Assembly (NCBI RefSeq): GCF_014451325.2
Contig: NZ_JACSCH020000008.1
Span: forward strand, 124,001 to 188,000
From: Streptomyces sp. CB02980
Lineage (GTDB): Bacteria > Actinomycetota > Actinomycetes > Streptomycetales > Streptomycetaceae
Direction of reading: 5' to 3'
Length of the DNA stretch: 64,000 nt
Part shown: in pieces, positions 23,398-33,283 of the stretch
How positions within the stretch are numbered: position 1 is the first letter of the stretch
Layout: each line of letters opens with the position of its first letter
Notes under the pieces: generated by a model
Seen by the model: only the letters and a program-made list of their open reading frames with translations
Databases searched by the model: none
Told to the model about the DNA's origin: nothing
Program-made: the position numbers and the translations under genes

Positions 23398-23413
23398 TTA
23401 ACGAGCCGGAAAA
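23398..23413 (+). promoter_or_regulatory. Candidate GlnR box upstream of ureA
   Basis: TTAAC-N6-GAAAA matches the Streptomyces GlnR half-box pair gTnAc-N6-GaAAc at all but two positions. GlnR is known to bind upstream of urease genes in S. coelicolor. The box lies about 50 bases upstream of the likely -35 element. Only one a/b pair is visible instead of two. Confidence 0.45.
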
Positions 23414-23461
23414 ACTTCCGCCCTAACGTGCAATGTCTGGCCGCGTGCCGCATCTCCGCAG

Positions 23462-23490
23462 TTCAACAAGGTGTTGACGGTCGGTAGGGT
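23462..23490 (+). promoter_or_regulatory. Likely promoter of the urease operon
   Basis: TTCAAC (23462-23467), a 17-base spacer and TAGGGT (23485-23490) lie 45 bases before the ureA start. The -10 box is typical for Streptomyces; the -35 box is weak, as expected for an activator-dependent promoter. Confidence 0.4.
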
Positions 23491-23535
23491 CCGCAGCTGT
23501 CCGGGTGTCCCGGTCGACGACTGTGAGGTGGAAGA

Positions 23536-23838
<303 letters not shown>

Positions 23839-23851
23839 ACGGGCCGCGCCG

Positions 23852-24241
23852 ATGATCCCCGGAGAGATCCTGTACGCGGACGGCCCCGTCGCCCTCAACG
23901 AGGGGCGCCCCGTCACGCGTCTGACCGTGCTCAACGCCGCCGACCGGCCCGTCCAGGTCGGCTCCCACTACCACTTCGCCGAGGTCAACCCCGGCCTGGA
24001 CTTCGACCGCGCCGCCGCGCACGGGCAGCGGCTGCACATCGCCGCCGGCACCGCCGTCCGCTTCGAGCCGGGCATCCCCGTCGAGGTCGAACTCGTCCCG
24101 CTCGCCGGCCGACGGATCGTGCCCGGCCTGCGCGGCGGAACGGCGGGCCCGCTCGACACGACGGACCACGCGGCCGACCGGGCCGACGAATCCACCGAGG
24201 CCGACGAATCCACCGAGGCCGAGGGGGCCGACCGTGCCTGA
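23852..24241 (+). CDS. ureB: Urease beta subunit
   Basis: The 129-residue protein begins MIPGEILYADGPVALNEGR and contains VQVGSHYHFAEVNPGLDFDR and AAGTAVRFEPGIPVEVELVPL, which identify urease beta. The core ends near residue 103. It continues into an acidic tail with a duplicated hexapeptide unit (DESTEA twice), encoded by a direct 18-base repeat at 24187-24222. The tail is not part of the usual fold. The last 8 bases overlap ureC. It is preceded by ureA with 13 bases between. Confidence 0.96.
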   Translation: MIPGEILYADGPVALNEGRPVTRLTVLNAADRPVQVGSHYHFAEVNPGLDFDRAAAHGQRLHIAAGTAVRFEPGIPVEVELVPLAGRRIVPGLRGGTAGPLDTTDHAADRADESTEADESTEAEGADRA

Positions 24242-25955
24242 CCTGCACCGCGCCGTCTACGCCGACCTGTTCGGCCCCACCACCGGCGACCGCATCCGGC
24301 TCGCCGACACCGATCTTCTCGTCGAGATCGAGGAGGACCGCAGCGGCGGCCCCGGCCGCGCCGGCGACGAGGCCGTCTTCGGCGGCGGCAAAGTCATCCG
24401 CGAGTCCATGGGCCAGGCCCGCACCACCCGCGCCGAGGGCGCCCCCGACACCGTGATCACCGGCGCCGTGATCATCGACCACTGGGGCATCGTCAAGGCC
24501 GACATCGGCATCCGGGACGGCCGGATCACCGCCCTCGGCAAGGCCGGCAACCCCGACACCATGGACGGTGTCCACCCCGGCCTCGTGATCGGCCCCGAGA
24601 CCGAGATCATCGTCGGCAACGGCCGGATCGTCACCGCCGGTGCCGTCGACGCCCACGTCCACTTCATCTCGCCGACCGTCGTCGAGCAGGCCCTCGCCAC
24701 CGGAGTCACCACCCTCGTCGGCGGCGGTACGGGACCGGCCGAGGGCACCAAGGCGACCACGGTCACCCCCGGCCCCTGGCACACGGCCAGGATGTTCGAG
24801 GCCCTCGACACCTTCCCCGTCAACATCGGTCTGCTCGGCAAGGGCAACACCATGTCCCGGGAGGCCATGCACTCCCAACTGCGCGGCGGAGCCCTCGGGT
24901 TCAAGATCCACGAGGACTGGGGTGCCACCCCCGCCGTCATCGACGCCTGCCTGGGCGTGTGCGAGGAGACGGGCGCCCAGCTCGCCATCCACACCGACAC
25001 CCTGAACGAGGCCGGCTTCGTCGGCGACACCCTCGCCGCCATCGCCGGGCGCACCGTCCACGCGTACCACACGGAGGGCGCGGGCGGCGGGCACGCGCCC
25101 GACATCATCACGGTGGTCTCGGAGCCGTACATCCTGCCCAGCTCGACCAACCCGACCCGGCCGCACACCGTCAACACCATCGAGGAACACCTCGACATGC
25201 TGATGGTCTGCCACCACCTCAACCCGGCCGTCCCCGAGGACCTCGCCTTCGCCGAGTCCCGGATCCGGCCCTCCACCATCGCCGCCGAGGACGTCCTCCA
25301 CGACCTGGGTGCCATCTCGATCATCTCCTCCGACTCCCAGGCCATGGGCCGTATCGGCGAGGTGGTCATGCGCACCTGGCAGACCGCACACGTCATGAAG
25401 AAGCGACGCGGCGCCCTGCCCGGGGACGGCCGCGCCGACAACCACCGCGCGCGCCGCTACGTCGCCAAGTACACGATCAACCCGGCCGTCGCCCAGGGCA
25501 TGGACCATCTCATCGGCTCCGTCGAACCCGGCAAACTCGCCGACCTGGTGTTGTGGGAGCCCGCCTTCTTCGGGGTGAAGCCGCTCACCGTCCTCAAGGG
25601 CGGCCAGATCGCCTACGCGCAGATGGGCGACGCCAACGCCTCCATCCCCACCCCCCAACCCATCCTGCCCCGGCCGATGTTCGGCGCGCTCGGCAAGGCG
25701 GCGGCGGCCGGCTCGGTCAACTTCGTCGCCCAGGCCGCCATCGAGGACGACATCACCCAACGGCTCGGCGTGCACAAGGAGTTCACCGCGATCGGCAGCA
25801 CCCGCCGGGTGTCCAAGGCGGACATGCGGGAGAACGACGCGATGCCCCGGGTCGAGGTCGACGCCGACACCTTCACGGTCACGATCGACGGCGAAGCGGT
25901 CGAACCCGCCCCCGCCGTCGAACTGCCCATGGCCCAGCGCTACTTCCTCTTCTGA
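24234..25955 (+). CDS. ureC: Urease alpha (catalytic) subunit
   Basis: The 573-residue catalytic subunit carries the di-nickel site. Nickel ligands are visible in AGAVDAHVHFISP, the carbamylated Lys in GFKIHEDWG, His in LAIHTDTLNE and in HTEGAGGGHAPD, and Asp in ISSDSQAMGR. The mobile flap MVCHHLNP has the Cys/His pair. All active-site residues expected are present, so the enzyme should be functional. GTG 24234 has GAGGGG upstream and overlaps the end of ureB. ureF follows with a one-base overlap. Confidence 0.98.
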   Translation: MPDLHRAVYADLFGPTTGDRIRLADTDLLVEIEEDRSGGPGRAGDEAVFGGGKVIRESMGQARTTRAEGAPDTVITGAVIIDHWGIVKADIGIRDGRITALGKAGNPDTMDGVHPGLVIGPETEIIVGNGRIVTAGAVDAHVHFISPTVVEQALATGVTTLVGGGTGPAEGTKATTVTPGPWHTARMFEALDTFPVNIGLLGKGNTMSREAMHSQLRGGALGFKIHEDWGATPAVIDACLGVCEETGAQLAIHTDTLNEAGFVGDTLAAIAGRTVHAYHTEGAGGGHAPDIITVVSEPYILPSSTNPTRPHTVNTIEEHLDMLMVCHHLNPAVPEDLAFAESRIRPSTIAAEDVLHDLGAISIISSDSQAMGRIGEVVMRTWQTAHVMKKRRGALPGDGRADNHRARRYVAKYTINPAVAQGMDHLIGSVEPGKLADLVLWEPAFFGVKPLTVLKGGQIAYAQMGDANASIPTPQPILPRPMFGALGKAAAAGSVNFVAQAAIEDDITQRLGVHKEFTAIGSTRRVSKADMRENDAMPRVEVDADTFTVTIDGEAVEPAPAVELPMAQRYFLF

Positions 25956-26620
25956 TGACGAGTCGTGCCGCACTCCTGGTGCTCGCCGACGGGCGGTTCC
26001 CCGCCGGCGGACACGCCCACTCCGGCGGCGCCGAGGCCGCCGTCAAGGCCGGCCGCATCAAGGACGCGGCCGGACTGGAAGCCTTCTGCCGGGGCCGGCT
26101 GCACACCACCGGACTCACCTCCGCCGCGCTCGCCGCCGGAGCCGCGCACGGACTCGACCCGGGCGAACTCGACGCGGCCGCCGACGCCCGCACCCCCTCG
26201 CCCGCCCTGCGCGCCGCCGCCCGCAAGCTCGGCCGGCAGATGATGCGGGCGGCGCGCGCCACCTGGCCCTGCGCCGAACTCGACGCGCTCGCCACCGCGT
26301 TCCCGCGCGGCGCCCATCAGCCCGTCGTCCTCGGCGTCACCGCCCGCGCCGCCGGGCTCGGCCCCGAGGACGCCGCGCACTGCGTCGCGTACGAGACCGT
26401 CAGCGGTCCCGCCACCGCCACGGTCCGACTGCTGAGCCTGGACCCCTTCCAGGCCACCGCCGTCCTCGCCCGCCTCGCCCCGGCCATGGACCTGGTCGCC
26501 GGGGAAGCCGCGCGCGCCGCCCGGCAGGGCGTCGACGCCCTGCCCGCGGCCTCCGCGCCCCTCCTCGACATCGCCGCCGAACAGCACGCGTCCTGGCCCG
26601 TCCGCCTCTTCGCATCCTGA
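25955..26620 (+). CDS. ureF: Urease accessory protein UreF
   Basis: The 221-residue UreF is the chaperone that, with UreG and UreD, loads nickel into apo-urease and gates GTP hydrolysis of UreG. Family marks are LLVLADGRFPAGGHAHSGG at the N-terminus, FPRGAHQPVVLGVTARAAG in the middle, and LLDIAAEQHASWPVRLFAS at the end. ATG 25955 forms TGATG with the ureC stop, so translation is coupled. Confidence 0.95.
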   Translation: MTSRAALLVLADGRFPAGGHAHSGGAEAAVKAGRIKDAAGLEAFCRGRLHTTGLTSAALAAGAAHGLDPGELDAAADARTPSPALRAAARKLGRQMMRAARATWPCAELDALATAFPRGAHQPVVLGVTARAAGLGPEDAAHCVAYETVSGPATATVRLLSLDPFQATAVLARLAPAMDLVAGEAARAARQGVDALPAASAPLLDIAAEQHASWPVRLFAS

Positions 26621-26639
26621 GAACCACTGGAGCCGCTCC

Positions 26640-27319
<680 letters not shown>

Positions 27320-27332
<13 letters not shown>

Positions 27333-28072
27333 GCCTGCGCGCCACCGCCCGGATCGCCGCCGCCGCCGACGGGGGCCTGCCGCTGCTCGTGAGCGACGGG
27401 CCCCTCGCCCTGCGCCGGACCAGGGCCTCCGGTCCGTACGCCCGGGTCACCGTCGTCGGGGCGATGAGCGCGCCCCTCGGCGGTGACCGGCTCGCCGTCG
27501 AGGCCGAGGTACGGGACGGGGCCAGGCTCCTGGTCGACTCGGCCGCCGCCACCCTCGCCCTGCCGGGCCGGAGCGCCGAGCCGGCCGCGTACGACGTCCG
27601 GATCGCCGTCGGTGAGGACGGGGTGCTCCGCTGGCTGCCCGAGCAGGTGGTCTCCGTGCACGGCTCCCACCTGCGGATGCGGACCGTCGTCGAGCTCGCC
27701 GCCACGGCCCGGCTGGTCCTCCGTGAGGAGCAGATCCTCGGCCGGCACGGCGAACCGTCCGGCACCCTCGTCACCCGCCTCACCGTCCGGCGCGCCGGGC
27801 GCCCCCTCCTCGACCAGGAGCTGGCCTTCGGCCCCGGCGCCCCCGGTGGCTGGGACGGCGGCGCGGTCCTCGGCGGCCATCGGGCCACCGGGCAGCTCCT
27901 CGTCGTCGACCCGGCGTTCGCGGAGAAGCCGGTGCGGCCGCGGCTGCTCGGCGAGCACGCCGCCGTCACGCCGCTCGCCGGACCCGCGGCCCTCGCCACC
28001 GTCGTCGCCCCCGACGCTCTCGCGGTCCGGCGTCTGCTCGACACCGCTCTGTCGGAACTCGCCCCGTTCTGA
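27320..28072 (+). CDS. ureD: Urease accessory protein UreD
   Basis: The 250-residue protein matches actinomycete UreD (UreH): LRATARIAAAADGGLPLLV, the central DGARLLVDSAAATLALPG, DGVLRWLPEQVVSVHGSHL and the C-terminal region DALAVRRLLDTALSEL. UreD scaffolds the UreFG complex on apo-urease. ATG 27320 overlaps ureG by 13 bases; GTG 27329 is an alternative start. Sequence conservation is lower than for the other accessory proteins, as usual. It is the last gene of the operon. Confidence 0.92.
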
Positions 28073-28262
28073 CGGGTTATGACCGACTCTGTGCGTCCGT
28101 CGAGAGGTCACCGCTCAGCGGTACACCGTTCACCGGTTATTGGTTCGGCAAAGAAACACGTGTTCGCCCTTTCATCGGGTGCCTCCGGGACGAAAGGATC
28201 CCCCGGACAGCCAACACACGGCGCCGCCACGGGGGGTGGCGCTCATCTTGGGGGAGTACACG

Positions 28263-29843
28263 TTGAGACGTACGGCAATGCTCGGCTCGGCCGGCACCCT
28301 GATAGCGGGCACGCTCGTCGCGGGCGCCCTCGCGGCCCCGGCCGCGAACGCCGACAGCAACCGCCACCTGCGCGACGCCGAGTCGATCGGCGTCGCCGTC
28401 GCAGCGGCGCGGGCCGCCCAGGCGGGCATCGACTGGCAGGACTGTCCGGCCGACTGGGGCCTCGAGAAGCCGATCCAGTGCGGCTGGGTCACCGTCCCCG
28501 TCGACTACGCGAAGCCCAACGGCAAGAAGATCAAGATCGCGGTCGACCGGATCAACGCCACCGGCACCCCCGCCGAGCGCCAGGGCGCGCTCCTCTACAA
28601 CCCGGGCGGCCCCGGCGGCTCCGGCCTCCGCTTCCCGCGCCGGGTCACCACCAAGAACGCGATCTGGGCGGGCGCCGCCAAGGCCTACGACTTCGTGGGC
28701 TTCGACCCGCGCGGCGTCGGCAAGTCGGCCCCCATCTCTTGCGTCGACCCGAGCGAGTTCGTCAAGGGCCCCAAGCTCGACCCGGTCCCCGACAGCGAGG
28801 CCGACAAGCGTGCGCAGCGCAAGCTCGCCGCCGAGTACGCCAAGGGCTGCGCCGAGAAGAGCGGCGACATGCTGCCCTTCATGAACACGCCCAACACCGC
28901 GCGTGACCTCGACGTCATCCGCGCCGCCCTCGGCGAGAAGAAGCTCAACTTCGTCGGCGTCTCCTACGGCACCTACCTCGGCGCGGTCTACGGCACCCTC
29001 TTCCCGACCCACGTCCGCCGCATGGTCCTCGACAGCGTCGTGAACCCGTCGACGCGCAAGGTCTGGTACGAGGTCAACCTCGACCAGGACATCGCCTTCG
29101 AGGGCCGCCTCAAGGACTGGATGACCTGGGTCGCCCAGAACGACGCCACCTACCACCTCGGCGACACCCTGGCGGAGGTCCAGCAGCAGTGGGTGACGCT
29201 GCGCGCCGCCGCCAAGAAGGCGCCCCTCGGCGGCAAGGTCGGCCCGGCCGAGCTCATCGGCTTCTTCCAGAACGCCCCCTACTACGACTCCATGTGGGCC
29301 CCGGTGGCCGAGGCCTGGAGCGCGTACGCCGCGGGTGACCCGCAGCCGCTCATCGACAACGCGGCCTCGGACCCGACCGACACCGCCGGCAACGCCGCTT
29401 CGGAGAACGGCAACGCCGTCTACACCGCGGTCGAGTGCGCCGACGCCCCCTGGCCGACCAGCTGGAAGAAGTGGGACCGGGACAACAGCCGGCTCCACAA
29501 GCAGTACCCCTTCATGACCTGGGCCAACGCATGGATGAACCTGCCCTGCGCCACCTGGTCCGCGCCGCGCCAGCGCCCGACCGAGGTGAAGACCGGCAAG
29601 GGCCTGCCGCCGGTGCTCATCGCCCAGTCCGAGCGCGACGCCGCCACCCCGTACGCCGGTGCCGTCGAACTGCACAAGCGGTTCAAGGGCTCGCGCCTGA
29701 TCACGGAGAAGGACGCCGGCTCGCACGGCATCACCGGCCTGGTCAACCCGTGCCTCAACACCAAGGTCGAGGCCTACCTACTGACCGGCAAGCTGGACGC
29801 CACGGACCAGACCTGCGCCCCGCACGCCACCCCGAAGCCGTAA
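28263..29843 (+). CDS. Secreted tripeptidyl aminopeptidase-type alpha/beta hydrolase
   Basis: The 526-residue exported peptidase of family S33 removes short peptides from protein N-termini in the medium. A twin-positive signal peptide (LRRTAMLGSAGTLIAGTLVA, ending near AANA) is followed by LYNPGGPGGSG, the nucleophile elbow GVSYGTYLG, the catalytic Asp in ERDAATPYA and the His in GSHGITG. The C-terminal TAP-like domain is complete. TTG 28263 is chosen because GGGGGAG lies 6 bases upstream; an ATG follows five codons later. The Cys residues near the end probably form disulphides. A strong terminator follows. Confidence 0.93.
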   Translation: MRRTAMLGSAGTLIAGTLVAGALAAPAANADSNRHLRDAESIGVAVAAARAAQAGIDWQDCPADWGLEKPIQCGWVTVPVDYAKPNGKKIKIAVDRINATGTPAERQGALLYNPGGPGGSGLRFPRRVTTKNAIWAGAAKAYDFVGFDPRGVGKSAPISCVDPSEFVKGPKLDPVPDSEADKRAQRKLAAEYAKGCAEKSGDMLPFMNTPNTARDLDVIRAALGEKKLNFVGVSYGTYLGAVYGTLFPTHVRRMVLDSVVNPSTRKVWYEVNLDQDIAFEGRLKDWMTWVAQNDATYHLGDTLAEVQQQWVTLRAAAKKAPLGGKVGPAELIGFFQNAPYYDSMWAPVAEAWSAYAAGDPQPLIDNAASDPTDTAGNAASENGNAVYTAVECADAPWPTSWKKWDRDNSRLHKQYPFMTWANAWMNLPCATWSAPRQRPTEVKTGKGLPPVLIAQSERDAATPYAGAVELHKRFKGSRLITEKDAGSHGITGLVNPCLNTKVEAYLLTGKLDATDQTCAPHATPKP

Positions 29844-29857
29844 CACGCTGACGGCCC

Positions 29858-29891
29858 GGTGAGGGGAGGGACAGCCGTCCCTCCCCTCACC
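29858..29891. terminator. Terminator between peptidase and epimerase genes
   Basis: A perfect 15-bp stem (29858-29872 with 29877-29891) and the loop AGCC lie in the 52 bases between the two convergent stop codons, so it can act in both directions. Confidence 0.85.
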
Positions 29892-29895
29892 CGTG

Positions 29896-30933
29896 TCACC
29901 CGCGCGACGCCAGCCAGGCGTCCTCCGCCGCGTAGTCGAAGAAGTCCACCCCGTACTTCGCGAGACCGGGGAAGGCCTCCCGCCACTCACGACCCGCCAG
30001 CCGCTCGGTCAGCCACGCGACCGTCTCCGGCAGCGAATCGGCGTACGACACCACCGGCCGGTACCCCAGCTCCCGCTCCGCCGCCGCCATGTCGTAGACC
30101 ACCGAACGCGGCGCCGTCCACGGGGTGGACCCCACGATGTCCTGCGGCGGCGCGCCCTCGATCAGCACCGTCTCGCTCTCGACGCCCATGACCGCGTCGA
30201 TCGCCGCCCCGATCTCCGCCACCGTCGGCGCCTCCGGGTCCCCGCCGTTGAGCACCCGGCTGCCGGGCTTCGCCGCCGCGAGCCGTACGAGCTCCGCGAG
30301 GTTGTCCACGTGCACCGGGTGGAACCGCGAGGCCCCGCCGTACGCGAGCAGCCGCACCGGCCGCCCGTCGAGCACCCGCTTCACGAACCACAGCTCCCGC
30401 GGACCCGGGGAGTACGGACCGTGGATCGCGCCCGCCCGCAGCACCGTCGTCGGCAGGGCGTCGCCCGCCGCCAGCAACTCCCGCTCCAGCGCGACCTTCC
30501 GCGTGCCGTACGTACCGTCGCCGGGCGCCACCGTCCGCCAGTCCTCCGGGATCGGCAGCGGATACGCGGGAAAGCCGTCCGGCCGGTCCTGGGTGTCGAA
30601 GCTGCGCCCCTGCTCGTCCTCGTAGACGGCGCCGCTGGACACCACCACCGCCGAACCGATCCGGTCCGCGAGCCCCGTCAGCTGCCGGCCGTGCCCGGCG
30701 TCGTACGCCACGATGTCCACCAGCACATCGCATCCGTCGCCCAGACCGGCCGCGAGCGCGCCCTCCTCGGTCCGGTCGAGCGCCACCGACCGGACCTCGG
30801 CCGGCCACCTCTCGTCCCTGCCGCCGCCCCGCGAGGCGGCCGTCACCTCCCAGCCGTCCACGACGAGCGCCCGCACGGCCGCCCGCCCCACCTGTCCCGA
30901 TCCACCCAGCACGAACGCGGTTCCCTTGGTCAT
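29896..30933 (-). CDS. NAD-dependent epimerase/dehydratase family protein
   Basis: The 345-residue extended SDR has the dinucleotide motif FVLGGSGQVGRAAVRAL near residue 8 and the active-site pair YGTRK near residue 143, preceded by VVVSSGAVY. The substrate domain includes FHPVHVDNLAELVRLAA and the C-terminal ELGYRPVVSYADSLPETV. It is related to sugar-nucleotide epimerases and reductases, but no sugar-pathway genes are near, so the substrate is open. The start ATG 30933 lacks a clear ribosome binding site. Confidence 0.87.
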   Translation of the reverse strand: MTKGTAFVLGGSGQVGRAAVRALVVDGWEVTAASRGGGRDERWPAEVRSVALDRTEEGALAAGLGDGCDVLVDIVAYDAGHGRQLTGLADRIGSAVVVSSGAVYEDEQGRSFDTQDRPDGFPAYPLPIPEDWRTVAPGDGTYGTRKVALERELLAAGDALPTTVLRAGAIHGPYSPGPRELWFVKRVLDGRPVRLLAYGGASRFHPVHVDNLAELVRLAAAKPGSRVLNGGDPEAPTVAEIGAAIDAVMGVESETVLIEGAPPQDIVGSTPWTAPRSVVYDMAAAERELGYRPVVSYADSLPETVAWLTERLAGREWREAFPGLAKYGVDFFDYAAEDAWLASRG

Positions 30934-31032
30934 GATCGAGACGCTACGACCGCCCGGTGCGGCGGCCCAGGGGTTTGCGCCGAGCGCGGATCCGCTCACA
31001 GCGTTCCCGGCGGGGGAACTTCCCGCCGGGGT

Positions 31033-31722
31033 TCAGCCGTCGGCCTGCGCCTCCGCAGCCTTCACCACCGCCGCGTAGTCGTCCACGTACTCCTGCCCCG
31101 ACAGCCGGAGGATCTCGTACATGATCTCGTCCGTCACCGCGCGGACCACCGCCTTCTCGCCCGCCGACCCGGCGAACCGGGAGAAGTCCAGCGGCGCCCC
31201 GAACCGGATGGTGACCCGGCGGATCCTCGGCACGACCTTCCCGGGAGGCTGGATCTCGAAGGTCCCCACCATCGCGCACGGCACCACCGGCACCCCGGCC
31301 GTCAGCGCCATCACCGCCACGCCCACCTTCCCCTTGTAGAGCCGCCCGTCGTGCGAGCGCGTGCCCTCCGGGTAGATGCCGAGCAGCTCACCCTTCCCGA
31401 GCACCCCGAGGCCCTCCCGGATCGCCGCCTTGCCGGCCTCCTTGCCCGAGCGGTCGACCGGGATCTGCCCGGCCGCCCGGAAGAAGGCGGCCGTGAGCCG
31501 GCCCTTGATCCCCGGCCCCGTGAAGTACTCCTGCTTCGCCAGGAAGGTGATCCGCCGGTCGAGCACGACCGGCATCAGGAAATGGTCCGAAAAAGAGAGG
31601 TGATTGCCCGCGACGATCGCCGCACCCTCCTCCGGGATGTGCTCGAGACCCTCGATGCGCGGCCGGAAGAGCAGCTTCAGGAGCGGTCCCAGCAGTACGT
31701 ACTTCATCAGGTGGTAGAACAC
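31033..31722 (-). CDS. plsC: 1-acyl-sn-glycerol-3-phosphate acyltransferase
   Basis: The 229-residue PlsC-like enzyme acylates lysophosphatidic acid to phosphatidic acid at the membrane. The catalytic H-x4-D motif is in AGNHLSFSDHF near residue 40, the phosphate-binding motif in GIYPEGTRSHDGRLYKGKVG, and a conserved block in VVPCAMVGTFEIQPPGK. GTG 31722 starts the conserved FYHLMKYVLLGPLLKL. Streptomycetes have several homologues, so the exact substrate is uncertain. It is divergent from the DUF3048 lipoprotein gene. Confidence 0.88.
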   Translation of the reverse strand: MFYHLMKYVLLGPLLKLLFRPRIEGLEHIPEEGAAIVAGNHLSFSDHFLMPVVLDRRITFLAKQEYFTGPGIKGRLTAAFFRAAGQIPVDRSGKEAGKAAIREGLGVLGKGELLGIYPEGTRSHDGRLYKGKVGVAVMALTAGVPVVPCAMVGTFEIQPPGKVVPRIRRVTIRFGAPLDFSRFAGSAGEKAVVRAVTDEIMYEILRLSGQEYVDDYAAVVKAAEAQADG

Positions 31723-31801
31723 CCGCGACCCCCGTTCGTCGTCCGTCAAGCCCGTTGTATCCGTGCGCGGCCCCGTGGTCCACTGGTGGGGGAGCGTCAC
31801 C

Positions 31802-32860
31802 ATGACACGCGAGATGACACGCGAGCGCGGAGCCGGGCGCCCCGGCCGCGTCCTCACCGCCCTGCTGTGCGCGGTGACGGCGGCCGGGCTGTACGGCTGC
31901 TCCGACTCGGGCCCGCCGGAGCCCGCCCCCACGCCGACGCCCGCGCCCGTCACGCCGGCGCCCGCCACCACGCCGCCCGCGCCCGCCACCACGGCACCCG
32001 CCCCGACCGGGCGCTCGCCCTTCACCGGGCTCCCGGCACGGTCCGGCCCCGTCCTCGCCGTCAAGATCGACAACGTGGCCGCGGCCCGCCCCCACACCGG
32101 GCTCGGCGCCGCCGACCTCGTCTACGTCGAACAGGTCGAGGGCGGTACGACCCGGCTCCTCGCCGTGTACTCCTCCCGCCTCCCCGAGCGCGTCGGACCC
32201 GTCCGCAGCGCCCGCGAGTCCGACATGGAGCTGCTCGGCACCTTCGGCCGGCCCGTCCTCGCCTACTCCGGGGCGCAGTCCGCCCTGAACCCGCTGTTGA
32301 ACGCCGCGCCGCTCCACCCCGTCACCGAGACCACCAGCCCCGGCGCCTTCCTGCGCTCCCCGGACCGGGCCGCCCCGCACAACCTCTATCTGCGCCCCCA
32401 GCGGGCCCTCGCCGGCGTCCCCGAGGCCCAGGACGCCCGGGACATCGGCTTCCGCTTCGGCCCCGCCCCGCCGGGCGGCACCCCGGTCGACTCCGAGACC
32501 GTCCGCTACCCGGCGGCCCGCTACACCTTCACCTGGTCCGCCTCCGACCGGGCCTGGCGGGTGGCGATGGACGGCCGCGCGGCACGCGCCACCGACACGG
32601 GACCCCTCGCACCGTCGACCGTGGTCGTCCAGCGCGTCACCGTCCGTTCCTCCGCCTTCCACGACGTCACCGGCGCGGTCTCCCCGTACACCGAGACCGT
32701 CGGGAGCGGCACCGCGCTCGTCCTGCGCGACGGGCGCGCGTACGAGGCCCGCTGGTCCCGTACGTCGCCGACGTCGGGCACCACGTTCACCACCCCGGGC
32801 GGCGGGCCGCTGGCCTTCGCGCCGGGACAGGTCTGGGTGGTCCTCGCACCGCGGAACTAA
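31802..32860 (+). CDS. DUF3048 (YerB-like) lipoprotein
   Basis: The 352-residue protein has a lipoprotein signal with lipobox LYGC at about residues 26-29, a Pro/Thr/Ala-rich linker of about 40 residues, and a DUF3048 domain: LAVKIDNVAAARPHTGLGAADLVY, RVGPVRSARESDMELL, and, near the end, AYEARWSRTSPTSGTTF. Family function is unknown; it is anchored to the outer face of the membrane. ATG 31802 has GGGGGAG 8 bases upstream. Confidence 0.9.
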   Translation: MTREMTRERGAGRPGRVLTALLCAVTAAGLYGCSDSGPPEPAPTPTPAPVTPAPATTPPAPATTAPAPTGRSPFTGLPARSGPVLAVKIDNVAAARPHTGLGAADLVYVEQVEGGTTRLLAVYSSRLPERVGPVRSARESDMELLGTFGRPVLAYSGAQSALNPLLNAAPLHPVTETTSPGAFLRSPDRAAPHNLYLRPQRALAGVPEAQDARDIGFRFGPAPPGGTPVDSETVRYPAARYTFTWSASDRAWRVAMDGRAARATDTGPLAPSTVVVQRVTVRSSAFHDVTGAVSPYTETVGSGTALVLRDGRAYEARWSRTSPTSGTTFTTPGGGPLAFAPGQVWVVLAPRN

Positions 32861-32886
32861 GTGCGCGGCGGGTCGGTCGGGCCGGC

Positions 32887-33099
32887 TCAGGGGCTCGCCG
32901 GGCCAGGGCCGGCAGGCGGTCGGCGGCGCGGGCCCGCCGGGGGCGCGCTGTCCGACGCGGCCAGGCCGATCGTCGCCACGGCGAGCACCACCGAGCCGAA
33001 CCAGAGCCAGCCGCTGCTGCCGAGCGCCACCGTGTACGCCGTCGTGAGCACCACCGCGGCGCAGGTCAGCACCGCCATCGTCTTCGTGCCACCGGACAT
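32887..33099 (-). CDS. Small two-helix membrane protein
   Basis: A 70-residue protein with two membrane helices (TMAVLTCAAVVLTTAYTVAL and GWLWFGSVVLAVATIGLA) and a Pro/Arg-rich tail. I do not recognise a family. The ribosome binding site GGAAGGAGG 7 bases or so before ATG 33099 is one of the best in the window, which argues that the gene is real. It stands alone between a convergent lipoprotein gene and the CtaG-like gene. Confidence 0.75.
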   Translation of the reverse strand: MSGGTKTMAVLTCAAVVLTTAYTVALGSSGWLWFGSVVLAVATIGLAASDSAPPAGPRRRPPAGPGPASP

Positions 33100-33210
33100 C
33101 GGTCCGCCCTCCTTCCGACCGGGGTCGTGGAAGCCGTCCAGCCCATCGTGACCCCCCGAGGGGGGCGCGCGCTACTCCCCGGACGCTCCGGCGTGCGCCG
33201 GAGAAGGAAC

Positions 33211-33254
33211 CGGGCCCGGCGCCGGACCCCGTACGAGGTCCCGCGCCGGGCCCG
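33211..33254 (-). terminator. Terminator of the CtaG-like gene
   Basis: An 18-bp stem with one mismatch (33211-33228 with 33237-33254) and an 8-base loop lies 30 bases beyond the stop codon of the leftward gene. A smaller hairpin (CTCCGGC/GCCGGAG, 33186-33203) follows. Confidence 0.75.
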
Positions 33255-33283
33255 AAGAGGGACCGCTCACCGCATGCCGGTCG

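Noticed and set aside
23985..25973. Open frame of 662 codons antisense to the urease genes
   Set aside because: The urease genes on the plus strand are unmistakable, and the antisense product is Gly/Asp/Val-rich without motifs.
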